NCBI GenBank assembly: GCA_965238025.1
Contig: OZ250162.1
Location: forward strand, 3,286,001-3,350,000
Direction: 5' to 3'
From: Pelagihabitans sp965238025
Lineage (GTDB): Bacteria; Bacteroidota; Bacteroidia; Flavobacteriales; Flavobacteriaceae
DNA: 64,000 nucleotides
Shown: positions 15,305-23,160 of the stretch, piece after piece
How positions within the stretch are numbered: position 1 is the first letter of the stretch
Layout: each line of letters opens with the position of its first letter
The notes under the pieces: generated by a model
Told to the model about the DNA's origin: nothing
Databases searched by the model: none
What the model saw: only the letters and a program-made list of their open reading frames with translations
Program-made: the position numbers and the translations under genes

Positions 15305-17701
15305 ATGAAAAATATTCTAATTTTATTGTTTTTATTTCTGACATTTGGTTGTAGTGAAGAATATATGGGCGAAGGGAAAGAGTATATGAGCGAAGGGAAG
15401 GACGTTCAGCTTTCTGCAAATTTAAATGTCTATAAAGATTGTGAAACCAATGGCGGTATGGCTGGTGATGAAGGTTTAAAGACCTGGTGCTGGACCGGTG
15501 ATTTGGCAAACGAGATTAACAATACACCCGGTACCCAAGATTCTTTTAGTAGTGGGCAGTTGGCTAAAAGCGTACATTACGATGGCGGAAGTGTTTTTGC
15601 TCAAGATGGAAGATTACATTTTTCTGTAAACCCAACTAATCCCGCACCGCCTATTGATTCGCCCCATCCCTATAATTATCGTTCAGAAATACGCGATAAA
15701 CCCTCAAATGTAAACCACCCGGTGGGTACAGAACAGTGGTGGGGTTTTGATTATAAATTTGGTGAAGATTATATCGCCGATGAGTTGCCCTGGATCCTAT
15801 GGCAAACTCATGGTGATTTTCAAAGTCCCCCTAATCCTATGACGAGTCTTTGGATAAATAGCTATGGCGGCAGCAGTAGTCAAGGAGAATTGGTTGTAGT
15901 CAACGCTGCAATATCAACAAATAATGCGAAGGTCACCCCTACAGGAATTGTGCCTATCGCTGGGCAAACCTTAAACATAGTAGTACATATGGTTTGGGGC
16001 GATGAAAATGAAGGGTTATATGAAGTATGGGTCGATGATGTTGAGGTATATAGCGAAAAGGAAAGAACCGTTTATGTTGAACAGCCAAGGGGCGGTTATT
16101 GGAAAATTGGAATCTATAAATGGCCATGGCAAGAGTCGGCGAACGTAGATAGTGCCGATCTCTTAAATACCTCCATTGGGAACTTACGGGTAATCAAGAA
16201 TTCGCCAGGCGAATGCGGCGTACTGAATGCATATAATATGGTAACACCCACTGTTCCATCCTGCCCCGACGACATGTCAAATGAAAACAGTTCCATTGCC
16301 ATAGCCTCCCAGGGACCCGGTTCATGGGATGGATGCAAACTCATAACGGGTGTTCTGGACGACACCACTGGCTGCGTGCTCAAACTGCAAAAAAACGAGG
16401 TAGGCGATCAGTGGGCCGGATATAGAATGATCATTGATCTAGAAGACCAAGCAAATAATATAGACGATGGCGACAGGATCGCTATCAGTCTGGATGGAAA
16501 TGGAGTAGATGGAAAGGCGAAATTTAAAGTTTATGCCGACAATAACGCTCAACCCCTAATAAGCCACGAATATGGAGAAGGGCAGGGTTGGTCTACACAT
16601 TCCCAAGAAGTAACCGTGCCAAACGGCGCTACCGAACTCTTCTTATGGCTATACCCAAATATGGGGAGCACGGATCCCGGACATTCCCTATTCGGTAATC
16701 TGGTTGTTCAAGAAGTAGGTTGTGGGTATATCGATGTATCGGATGACAATTGCCCTGACGACCTGTCCAATGCGAACAGCTCTATCGCCATAGCCTCCCA
16801 AGGACCCGGTTCATGGGATGGATGCAAACTCATAACGGGTGTTCTGGACGATGCCAACAACTGTGTGCTCAAACTGCAAAAGAACGAGATAGGCGATCAG
16901 TGGGCCGGATATAGGTTGATCATTGATATAGAAGACCCAGCCAACAATATAAACGATGGCGACAATATCGCCATCAGTTTGGATGGAAATGGAGTAGATG
17001 GAAAGGCGAAATTTAAAGTTTATGCCGATAATACCGCTCAACCCCTAATAAGCCACGAATATGGAGAAGGACAGGGTTGGTCTACACATACCCAAGAAGT
17101 AACCATACCAAACGGGGCTACCGAACTCTTCTTATGGCTATACCCAAATATGGGGAGCACGGATCCCGGACATTCCCTATTCGGTAATCTGGTTGTTCAA
17201 GAAGTAGGTTGTGGGTATATCGATGTATCGGATGACAATTGCCCCGACGACCTGTCCAATACGAACAGTTCTATCGCCATAGCGTCCCAGGGACCCGGTT
17301 CATGGGATGGATGCAAACTCATAGCGGGTGTTCTGGACGATACCACTGGCTGCGTGCTCAAACTGCAAAAAAACGAGATAGGTGATCAGTGGGCCGGATA
17401 TAGGATGATCATTGATATAGAAGACCAAGCCAACAATATAACCGCTGGCGACAGGATCGCTATCAGTCTGGATGGAAACGGAGTGGATGGAAATGCGAAA
17501 TTCAAAGTTTATGCCGACAATAACGCTCAACCCCTAATAAGCCACGAATATGGAGAAGGGCAGGGTTGGTCTACACATACCCAAGAAGTAACCGTGCCAA
17601 ACGGAGCTACCGAACTCTTCTTATGGCTATACCCAAATATGGGGAGCACGGATCCCGGGCATTCCCTATTCGGTAATCTGGTTGTTCAAGAAGTAAATTA
17701 A
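15305..17701 (+). CDS. Lipoprotein polysaccharide lyase with three repeated C-terminal modules
   Basis: The 798-residue product has a lipobox (LFLTFGC, Cys16). Residues about 45-310 form a jelly-roll of the polysaccharide lyase family PF14099 (heparin-lyase-I/glucuronan-lyase-like): YNYRSEIRD with the conserved Arg/Glu, WWGFDYKF, PWILWQTHGD, then VHMVWGDENEGLYEVWVDDVEV and YWKIGIYKW. Such enzymes cleave uronic-acid polysaccharides by beta-elimination; the exact substrate (alginate, glucuronan, ulvan or other) cannot be told. Residues 320-798 are three near-identical 163-residue beta-sandwich-like modules, each starting CPDD-SN-NSSIAIASQ and ending LFGNLVVQEV, probably carbohydrate-binding. 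No SusC/SusD pair or sulfatase is nearby, so this is not a full polysaccharide utilisation locus. The LytS/LytTR pair upstream may regulate it. Confidence 0.8.
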   Translation: MKNILILLFLFLTFGCSEEYMGEGKEYMSEGKDVQLSANLNVYKDCETNGGMAGDEGLKTWCWTGDLANEINNTPGTQDSFSSGQLAKSVHYDGGSVFAQDGRLHFSVNPTNPAPPIDSPHPYNYRSEIRDKPSNVNHPVGTEQWWGFDYKFGEDYIADELPWILWQTHGDFQSPPNPMTSLWINSYGGSSSQGELVVVNAAISTNNAKVTPTGIVPIAGQTLNIVVHMVWGDENEGLYEVWVDDVEVYSEKERTVYVEQPRGGYWKIGIYKWPWQESANVDSADLLNTSIGNLRVIKNSPGECGVLNAYNMVTPTVPSCPDDMSNENSSIAIASQGPGSWDGCKLITGVLDDTTGCVLKLQKNEVGDQWAGYRMIIDLEDQANNIDDGDRIAISLDGNGVDGKAKFKVYADNNAQPLISHEYGEGQGWSTHSQEVTVPNGATELFLWLYPNMGSTDPGHSLFGNLVVQEVGCGYIDVSDDNCPDDLSNANSSIAIASQGPGSWDGCKLITGVLDDANNCVLKLQKNEIGDQWAGYRLIIDIEDPANNINDGDNIAISLDGNGVDGKAKFKVYADNTAQPLISHEYGEGQGWSTHTQEVTIPNGATELFLWLYPNMGSTDPGHSLFGNLVVQEVGCGYIDVSDDNCPDDLSNTNSSIAIASQGPGSWDGCKLIAGVLDDTTGCVLKLQKNEIGDQWAGYRMIIDIEDQANNITAGDRIAISLDGNGVDGNAKFKVYADNNAQPLISHEYGEGQGWSTHTQEVTVPNGATELFLWLYPNMGSTDPGHSLFGNLVVQEVN
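16262..17698 (+). repeat. Three-copy 489-bp tandem repeat encoding the lyase modules
   Basis: The units start at 16262, 16751 and 17240, an exact 489-base spacing, and are in frame. The third lacks the linker (GCGYIDVSDDN) present after copies 1 and 2. DNA identity between copies is very high, including long runs of identical third codon positions, which points to recent duplication or gene conversion. Confidence 0.9.
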
Positions 17702-18220
17702 GTAGATTCAAGCTAAAGTGTTTCCCGATGAACCAGTTCCAAAAATTATAAATCGCAATTTAAAATGCCATATTAACCGGTGACAATTAATCAATAAAAT
17801 ACTTCTGAGCTGAGGAGGGGCCAAATTTGTAAATTCCAAACCCATACTTGGTGAAGATGTCCGAAGTCAAGGAAATTGCGGTAAAATCCGGTAGCAAATA
17901 CATGGCCGAGCTAAAAAATGAGGAACGTATCCCAATTGGAAGAACCAGATATAAAAACATAAAGGGGAAATGGTTTTAAAATAGGTCTTATACATGTGCA
18001 CGCATTTTCAGTTTTATAATTCTTGTAAAATACAGCCCACCTTGTTTTATCAACGGTCACAGGAGTAAATTGGCGTTCAGTCGATTATTTAGTTTATATC
18101 CTAAATGAAATCTTTATTTTAGTCCTCGAATCCCTAAAATTAAAAAGTACTATCGCACATAGTCAAAATTTTAAGAGCATAGTTACATCCAAAATAGTAA
18201 TCTTATTACTGGGAACCTGC
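17702..18220. other. 519-base gap; LytTR remnant and leader of the next gene
   Basis: The gap holds a probable LytTR gene remnant (annotated separately) and the coding-like leader of the next lipoprotein, whose frame is open from 18029. Bases 17980-18028 show nothing recognisable. Confidence 0.5.
17857..17979 (+). pseudogene. Remnant of a LytTR regulator C-terminus
   Basis: A 40-codon frame beginning MSEVKEIAVKSGSKYMAELK and continuing through IPIGRTRYKNIKGKWF looks like the last strands of a LytTR DNA-binding domain. The intact LytTR regulator of the second two-component pair in this window has PIGRNYRS at the same place, which supports the reading. No receiver domain or upstream coding sequence remains. 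Confidence 0.4.
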
Positions 18221-20140
18221 TTGCTTGGTTGCTCCTATAATTTTTCCGAGGATAATTATATCGACCTAGAGGCGCCTACCATAGATGGTATTTCTATACG
18301 ATTAAACTCGTTTAACGAAGGGGATACGATCAATGTTGAAAGAAGGATGTCGTACACCATAAACAAAGGACCGGATCAATATGGAATTTCTACTGAAATT
18401 TTGTTGGACAATAAACGAATCGGTTCAAGTTCGAGAACCGATTCAGGGGAATTTACATTGCGTCCGAGTTTATATGATGATGGCGAACATACTATTCGTA
18501 TTGTTCATGTTCTTAGTTCGGGTACGGGCAGTATTGCCGAGCAACAGCAATTGGAAACCCTAACCGCCATTAAAGAGTTTCAATTTACCATCAATAGAGA
18601 GCCTTCTACCCCTCCCACCATTGCAGCCGCAAGAATTGAAAATGGCAGTATCACTTTGGAGTGGCAAAACGACGACAATCCGGAGTACATAAGTGCTTAT
18701 TTGAGTCTACAATTCCCGGATTATGAAAAGAGAATACCCCTGACAGCAGAAATGCTTGAACGGGAATCTTATATTGATACATATACGGTATTGTTCCCGC
18801 TCGACTCTAATAGGCCAGAAGATGAAGATCGCTCTCGGGTCACCTATTCCATTGTATTAATAAGTGATTTTGAAGAAGTATCCGGACAAGGGGCAACCTT
18901 AGAACATGACCCATCTTGGCTTGACGTTTCTATGTCATTTGTAGATTTAGAAAGCTTTAGGGTGTCCTGGCCGCAGCACCCGCTTTATGCGAATTTTGAC
19001 GCCTACCGTATTTCCATTCGTAAAGATTATTTTTATGAGGCACATATTGTAAATGCCTCTACCCTTGGAGGAACAGAGCTCGTAAATGCCCCCTATTCTT
19101 TTGGTGCGGATTACTTTGGCACCTTATTTCCCGAAACCAATTATGACCCGTATATACCTTCCTATAATTACAGGCCCAGATTGGATGAAAACAGTTTTGT
19201 ACCCATATCGAATATGCAACCCTATTATGGAAGGGATTTTATTTATAACCCTAGCACACAGCAGTATTACCTATTGGCATTGGAGAACTACACCTCCGGA
19301 GGTACACGAGGAGTTAGCATATTCCGATATAATTCGGATATGGAGTTTCTCGATAGAACCCGCTTGGTAGAACTGAGTTCATCTGGGAGCAATACCTTAT
19401 TTACCATGAATATGGATCCGGAGAGCAACAATTTTTATGTGGATATCCGTTATAGAAACCGAGATGAACAATTAGTCAATATAACTATGGAGCTGGATAA
19501 GTTTAGTTTAAATAGACTCAAGGAATATGTGGCACCACAGGGTATATCAGGTCCAGGGGCGTTGGAGTTAAGAGGTAATATATTAAAAACCTGGGATTAT
19601 CAAACGAAGCTCCTAACCTTGACCAATGTAGATACCCATGAAGTATTCTATTCTTTGAATGCTGAAGGATCGAACTCTTCCAACATTAGCTATTTATCCA
19701 ATGATGGAAAGTACCTTTTTTTGAGGTTGGTTGCAGAAAATGCGGTTTATAGGATAGCGAATAATACAGTAACAAAAAGATTGGATTTAGTGGAACGACC
19801 CTATGGCATCTCCTCGATCGAGATTTACGCCGACAAATTGTATTATTCAACCATAAATCAAAATATTGAAGTAATTGATCTTATAACAAATCAAACAATT
19901 GCAACAAGTAGTTTTGTAGCAGGTAACAATAGTACCGACATAACCTATGATCCCCTTTCAAACAAAATACTTGGCACACAATATGAAGTTTGTTTTATCC
20001 ATGACTTAAACTCCGGTGAAACTTCACAATTTTCTTATGAATCCTACAAAGGTTATAGTCAGCTAGGAGGTGACTACAATCTGTGGTTAACAAACGGTAA
20101 ATTAATTCACTCAAAAGGGATTTATGTCGATATCGAGTAA
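18221..20140 (+). CDS. Surface lipoprotein with C-terminal propeller-like region; start uncertain
   Basis: At least 639 residues. The first TTG (giving MLGC) lies inside the lipobox, but the same frame upstream encodes a proper signal peptide, VTSKIVILLLGTCLLGC, and stays open back to 18029 without any ATG, GTG or TTG. The true start is therefore a rare codon, or a base change has removed it. After the lipobox come one or two beta-sandwich domains (about 20-240; fibronectin-III-like SITLEWQNDDNPEYISAYLS), then repeated strands typical of a seven-bladed propeller (RGVSIFRYNSDMEFLDR, GISSIEIYADKLYYST, IEVIDLITNQTIATS). No enzyme motif is seen. The barrel gene that follows overlaps its end, so the two may form an outer-membrane pair. 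Confidence 0.65.
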   Translation: MLGCSYNFSEDNYIDLEAPTIDGISIRLNSFNEGDTINVERRMSYTINKGPDQYGISTEILLDNKRIGSSSRTDSGEFTLRPSLYDDGEHTIRIVHVLSSGTGSIAEQQQLETLTAIKEFQFTINREPSTPPTIAAARIENGSITLEWQNDDNPEYISAYLSLQFPDYEKRIPLTAEMLERESYIDTYTVLFPLDSNRPEDEDRSRVTYSIVLISDFEEVSGQGATLEHDPSWLDVSMSFVDLESFRVSWPQHPLYANFDAYRISIRKDYFYEAHIVNASTLGGTELVNAPYSFGADYFGTLFPETNYDPYIPSYNYRPRLDENSFVPISNMQPYYGRDFIYNPSTQQYYLLALENYTSGGTRGVSIFRYNSDMEFLDRTRLVELSSSGSNTLFTMNMDPESNNFYVDIRYRNRDEQLVNITMELDKFSLNRLKEYVAPQGISGPGALELRGNILKTWDYQTKLLTLTNVDTHEVFYSLNAEGSNSSNISYLSNDGKYLFLRLVAENAVYRIANNTVTKRLDLVERPYGISSIEIYADKLYYSTINQNIEVIDLITNQTIATSSFVAGNNSTDITYDPLSNKILGTQYEVCFIHDLNSGETSQFSYESYKGYSQLGGDYNLWLTNGKLIHSKGIYVDIE

Positions 20141-20846
20141 GGTCTTCCGCAACATAATAACAAGTATTATTGCGATTTGTTTTATGACCACTACAAAAGC
20201 AGTGGCACAAGAATCCGGTCTTATTTTGGAGGTTAATTTGGGTACTACCCCTACATCACCGCTAAAAGCATTTCATAAAAGTTTGGTGGAGCAGGTCAAC
20301 TTCGAAAATTTTAAAACGACCGATAACTTCAATATTAATTATGGGTTTTCAATAGGGTTTGCGATTGACAATCTTAATTCTTCCCTTTTTTATGCCAATA
20401 AAGTTTCTGGTGCTAAAACTTCGGTTGCCGATTTTTCTGGCTATTTGAGGTTGACGAACGAGCTGAAGGGACATACCATAGGCTATAGATACTATTTGCC
20501 CATAGTATCAAAACCAAATGGTAATTTATTTCTTCAATTCAAAACCCTCGTAACATTTTCAAGTTTTAATATCACTTCAGATACCAATATACAAGGTGCA
20601 TCCCAATTTGACAGTTTGGATTTTAAATCCTTGGATTTAGGTTTAGGTGCAGGAATCCTATACGAGTACCCCATTGGTTTTGTGGTGCTAAGAGCTTATC
20701 TAGATTTAGATATTTATTATGGAGGTAAGATAAAATTAAAAGAGGATAATCCAGATGGTGGTTTTTTGTTAGATGAAAATGGTAATAAATTAACTACTGG
20801 ATGGGGAGGGTTAACATCTGGGTTAGGAGTAACCATACCCCTTTAA
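20124..20846 (+). CDS. Outer-membrane beta-barrel protein
   Basis: The 240-residue product has a signal peptide ending KAVAQE. A series of alternating amphipathic strands follows (INYGFSIGFAIDNLNSSLFYAN, HTIGYRYYLPIV, NLFLQFKTLVTFSSFNI, LGLGAGILYEYPIGF, LRAYLDLDIYYGGK, GLTSGLGVTIPL). This fits a small, probably 8-stranded outer-membrane barrel of the porin-like/OMP_b-brl class. Its start lies inside the 3' end of the lipoprotein gene (17-base overlap, different frame), so the two are cotranscribed and probably translationally coupled. It may anchor or present the lipoprotein at the cell surface; this is inferred from gene order only. Confidence 0.75.
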   Translation: MSISSKVFRNIITSIIAICFMTTTKAVAQESGLILEVNLGTTPTSPLKAFHKSLVEQVNFENFKTTDNFNINYGFSIGFAIDNLNSSLFYANKVSGAKTSVADFSGYLRLTNELKGHTIGYRYYLPIVSKPNGNLFLQFKTLVTFSSFNITSDTNIQGASQFDSLDFKSLDLGLGAGILYEYPIGFVVLRAYLDLDIYYGGKIKLKEDNPDGGFLLDENGNKLTTGWGGLTSGLGVTIPL

Positions 20847-20900
20847 TTTACCAGCAATAAGCGGCAATGAATTAAATAAAATGCTTCGTAAAAGATAAAA

Positions 20901-20938
20901 AAGAACCCTCGATAGAATGTATTCTATCGTGGGTTCTT
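20901..20938. terminator. Strong bidirectional terminator
   Basis: An 18-bp stem with one T-T mismatch (AAGAACCCTCGATAGAAT against ATTCTATCGTGGGTTCTT) has a two-base centre. It is flanked by A-rich and T-containing sequence between convergent genes and can serve both transcripts. Confidence 0.85.
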
Positions 20939-21002
20939 ATAAAATTACGTTCTAAACTCAACTATAAAGCAAACTTTAGGAACGGTTTCAAGTCAAAGCG
21001 AT

Positions 21003-22022
21003 CTATTTCCTAATCGAAACGAAACCTACAGGACTAAGTATAACCTCTTGTTCAGCAATGTGAAGTCCCTCGCCAGGCCTGGCTTCTACTCCAGGGGTTC
21101 CTTTTGGTAAATCGTAAGATTCCCCAACGCTAGCGGCACCATAACCCAAATCTTTCATAGACCCGGCAGTAATACGACTTAATGGGTTTTCGCCCAAGTT
21201 CAGGAAGCCAGTCATTAATTCATTGTTTAATGCTGCTTCATCCCAGTGACTGAATCTTGTTCCCGGGCCAAAATCACCTTCAATGGGCAATTCAAAAGTC
21301 CCTCCTTCAGCATTCCAGAAAACATTGGCTTTTTTACCTAAGAAATAAGGGTTGTCATCAGAACCACCCCGAAGTGTTCTATCAAAGCCAAAAGGCGCTA
21401 CGTTCCATAGTGAACCTACACCCAAAACATGACCCATTTCATGAACGATTACCTCTTCAAAGAGCCCTAAACTATCCAAGAAATCCAAATCTGCCGTATC
21501 AAAGAACATGACACCTGTTATGGTCAGAAAATTTTCGGTACGTACAAATTGCGGTCCGGCAGCCCCAAGAACATTTCCTGGGCCATCAATAGGTATAAGT
21601 GCTACTTCGATAACGATATCATCAACGACACCTTCAATATCGGGTACGCCACCAAAAGCTGAAGGAAAGGGTCCTTGAATGGAGGTCTCGTCCTTAATAA
21701 TGATACGCTCCCAACGAGCGGCAGCATCTTCAAAAACCTGTTGCTGTCTTTCGTCAACGGGAACAACATATCGCAAACTGATATTGTAACGACCGCGGTC
21801 TACCCCGGGAGCCTGCGTAGCTCTTAATGCCTCGCCACTCTCAGCCTCGATCATTATAGGTTCTGCGGGGGTCGGCTTTAAGGCAATAGTCAAGTCCTGA
21901 CTTTCCTCAAGTACTGGTGAGCTGCTGTCTAATGTTTCCTCTGAACACGAGGTAAACAGTAAAGCGCTAAAAATACATCCGAAAACCAAAAGGAGTCCGG
22001 ATCTTTTCAAAGTGTTCTTCAT
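21003..22022 (-). CDS. Leishmanolysin-like (M8) metalloprotease lipoprotein
   Basis: The 339-residue lipoprotein (LLFTSC, Cys26) carries the extended zinc motif HEMGHVLGVGSLW, with His194, Glu195 and His198. A third ligand candidate is His259 in RFSHWDEAALNNELMTG, where Met270 forms the Met-turn. This arrangement (HExxH, distant His, then ELMTG) is typical of leishmanolysin-like peptidases (M8, PF01457). The N-terminal third (27-75) is a low-complexity linker, and the segment around ISLRYVVPVDERQQQVFEDAAARWE matches the start of secreted metalloprotease domains. Placed on the outer membrane or periplasmic side by its lipid anchor, it probably degrades proteins outside the cytoplasm. The gene is monocistronic and ends at the shared terminator. 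Confidence 0.85.
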   Translation of the reverse strand: MKNTLKRSGLLLVFGCIFSALLFTSCSEETLDSSSPVLEESQDLTIALKPTPAEPIMIEAESGEALRATQAPGVDRGRYNISLRYVVPVDERQQQVFEDAAARWERIIIKDETSIQGPFPSAFGGVPDIEGVVDDIVIEVALIPIDGPGNVLGAAGPQFVRTENFLTITGVMFFDTADLDFLDSLGLFEEVIVHEMGHVLGVGSLWNVAPFGFDRTLRGGSDDNPYFLGKKANVFWNAEGGTFELPIEGDFGPGTRFSHWDEAALNNELMTGFLNLGENPLSRITAGSMKDLGYGAASVGESYDLPKGTPGVEARPGEGLHIAEQEVILSPVGFVSIRK

Positions 22023-22049
22023 AATAAATTATGTTTAATTGGTTAAAAA

Positions 22050-22230
22050 TTAGAGCTGCATGTTTAACGCGCAGCCCTTTCTATCGGCTATAATTTAAAA
22101 CAAAAATAACAGAACTCCAATATTAATTTGCAATCGGTTTTATTTAATAGATTAAGTGCAGAATGGGAGCATATTCATGACGCGCTGCTCCTTTTTACGC
22201 GTTAATATACCCTTAAGATTATGCTCCCCT
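22050..22230. repeat. Short GC-containing repeat with inverted arms
   Basis: Two related segments of about 27 bases, each with GCAT or GCATA followed by ACGCGC and then GCTGCTCC or GCAGCCC, lie at about 22051 and 22166. GGGAGCATA (22165-22173) is matched by TATGCTCCC at 22220-22228, and GGAGCA/TGCTCC forms a nested inverted pair. No gene is visible. This may be a small degenerate mobile or extragenic element. Confidence 0.3.
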
Positions 22231-22295
22231 CCCACTATAAATCAGTTTAATACGAATCCCCAAGAGATAAGAAACGATAAGGGTCGCACGGGAAC

Positions 22296-22868
22296 TTAAG
22301 AAAGCCCAATTACATGTTCCCAGTCCCAAGTCTTATACTTAGACCTTGACACCAAGGTCAAATGGTCTACATTTATTTTTTTTGCATAACCCGCGTTCTG
22401 AAAATGGGCCAAACTTTTATATAGCATTTTTTTTCCTGTAGTCTTAGAAATGGTAATATGTGGTACAGGTACAATCGCAAAGGCTTTAAGCTTTCTGCGA
22501 AGATGGTCGTCAAATAGAGTTTGAACGTTTGCATGCAGGGCTTCAATAGTGTCTGTCTTGGAAACCTTAAGATGCAAGGTATTTGAGTTCTTTTCAAATG
22601 CAGCAAACCCACCTATATCTAAAGTAAACTTTTTACCATGGGACAATTGCTCAAAAACGGTTATCAATTTGTTTTGATATTTTGAATTCATTCTAAAAGC
22701 CGCAAGTGTAATATGAGGTTTTGATCTGGAAAGTGGTTGCTTTCCGAATTCATTTTCAAATTGTTTTTTAAAATTCAACACATCATCGAAAACAGGACTG
22801 GGAGGTACAATCCGTAGATTATATACTTTTATTTTAGACGTAAAAATGGGCAGACGCAATTGTTTCAT
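22296..22868 (-). CDS. 2H phosphoesterase (2'-5' RNA ligase-like)
   Basis: The chosen start gives 190 residues. Two HxT motifs, KPHITLAAF (about residue 75) and VPHITISKT (about 155), are the paired catalytic histidines of the 2H phosphoesterase/2'-5' RNA ligase superfamily. These enzymes open cyclic phosphodiesters or act on 2',3'-cyclic phosphate RNA ends; the cellular substrate here is unknown. The frame extends further upstream with a hydrophobic segment, but the fold starts near KQLRLPIFTSKIKVYNLRIV, and an AGGT-like site precedes this ATG, so the shorter start is preferred (a start seven codons earlier, MAVYIGL, is also possible). It is divergent from the oxidoreductase gene on its right. 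Confidence 0.75.
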   Translation of the reverse strand: MKQLRLPIFTSKIKVYNLRIVPPSPVFDDVLNFKKQFENEFGKQPLSRSKPHITLAAFRMNSKYQNKLITVFEQLSHGKKFTLDIGGFAAFEKNSNTLHLKVSKTDTIEALHANVQTLFDDHLRRKLKAFAIVPVPHITISKTTGKKMLYKSLAHFQNAGYAKKINVDHLTLVSRSKYKTWDWEHVIGLS

Positions 22869-23025
22869 AAGACCTATATAAACTGCCATGCACCACACCC
22901 ATTCCTTGTTCACCGAATGACGGTATACAGGCTTTAGGAAAACTAATCCCTTTAGCCTATAAGTTATGAAAAATATAGAAACGGGAGACCAGATAAACAA
23001 CTTCATTTAGGTATAAAAGCCTTCT

Positions 23026-23041
23026 CCCGATTGCTATCGGG
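23026..23041. repeat. CCCGAT-N4-ATCGGG palindrome
   Basis: A 6-bp inverted pair in the divergent intergenic region, related to CCGATAGCTATCGG in the gap before the DUF2807 gene. It is probably a copy of an abundant extragenic palindrome rather than a specific operator. Confidence 0.45.
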
Positions 23042-23117
23042 ATGGCCTCAAACTGTAACTCAACCGCTGTTCATAATAAACCAGTATGCGCTGAGTACTT
23101 TCATTCTTAAAAAAACG

Positions 23118-23124
23118 TATCTTG
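23118..23124 (+). promoter_or_regulatory. Possible -7 element of the oxidoreductase gene
   Basis: TATCTTG resembles the Bacteroidota -7 box TAnnTTTG with one base missing. It lies just upstream of the long palindrome, which would then cover the transcription start. Confidence 0.3.
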
Positions 23125-23126
23125 CA

Positions 23127-23148
23127 TTTATTATGCGCGCATAATAAA
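23127..23148. promoter_or_regulatory. 22-bp perfect palindromic operator
   Basis: A perfect 22-base palindrome with core ATTATGCGCGCATAAT is centred 23 bases before the ATG of the oxidoreductase gene, immediately before its purine-rich ribosome site. GC-rich cores with TTATG half-sites are typical of dimeric winged-helix repressors (MarR- or TetR-like). In the RNA it would also form a hairpin close to the start codon. No regulator gene of that type is adjacent. Confidence 0.65.
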
Positions 23149-23160
23149 AAAAAAGGAAGA

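Noticed and set aside
16114..17530. Three similar antisense frames within the lyase repeats
   Set aside because: They are copies of one antisense shadow produced by the 489-base tandem repeat.
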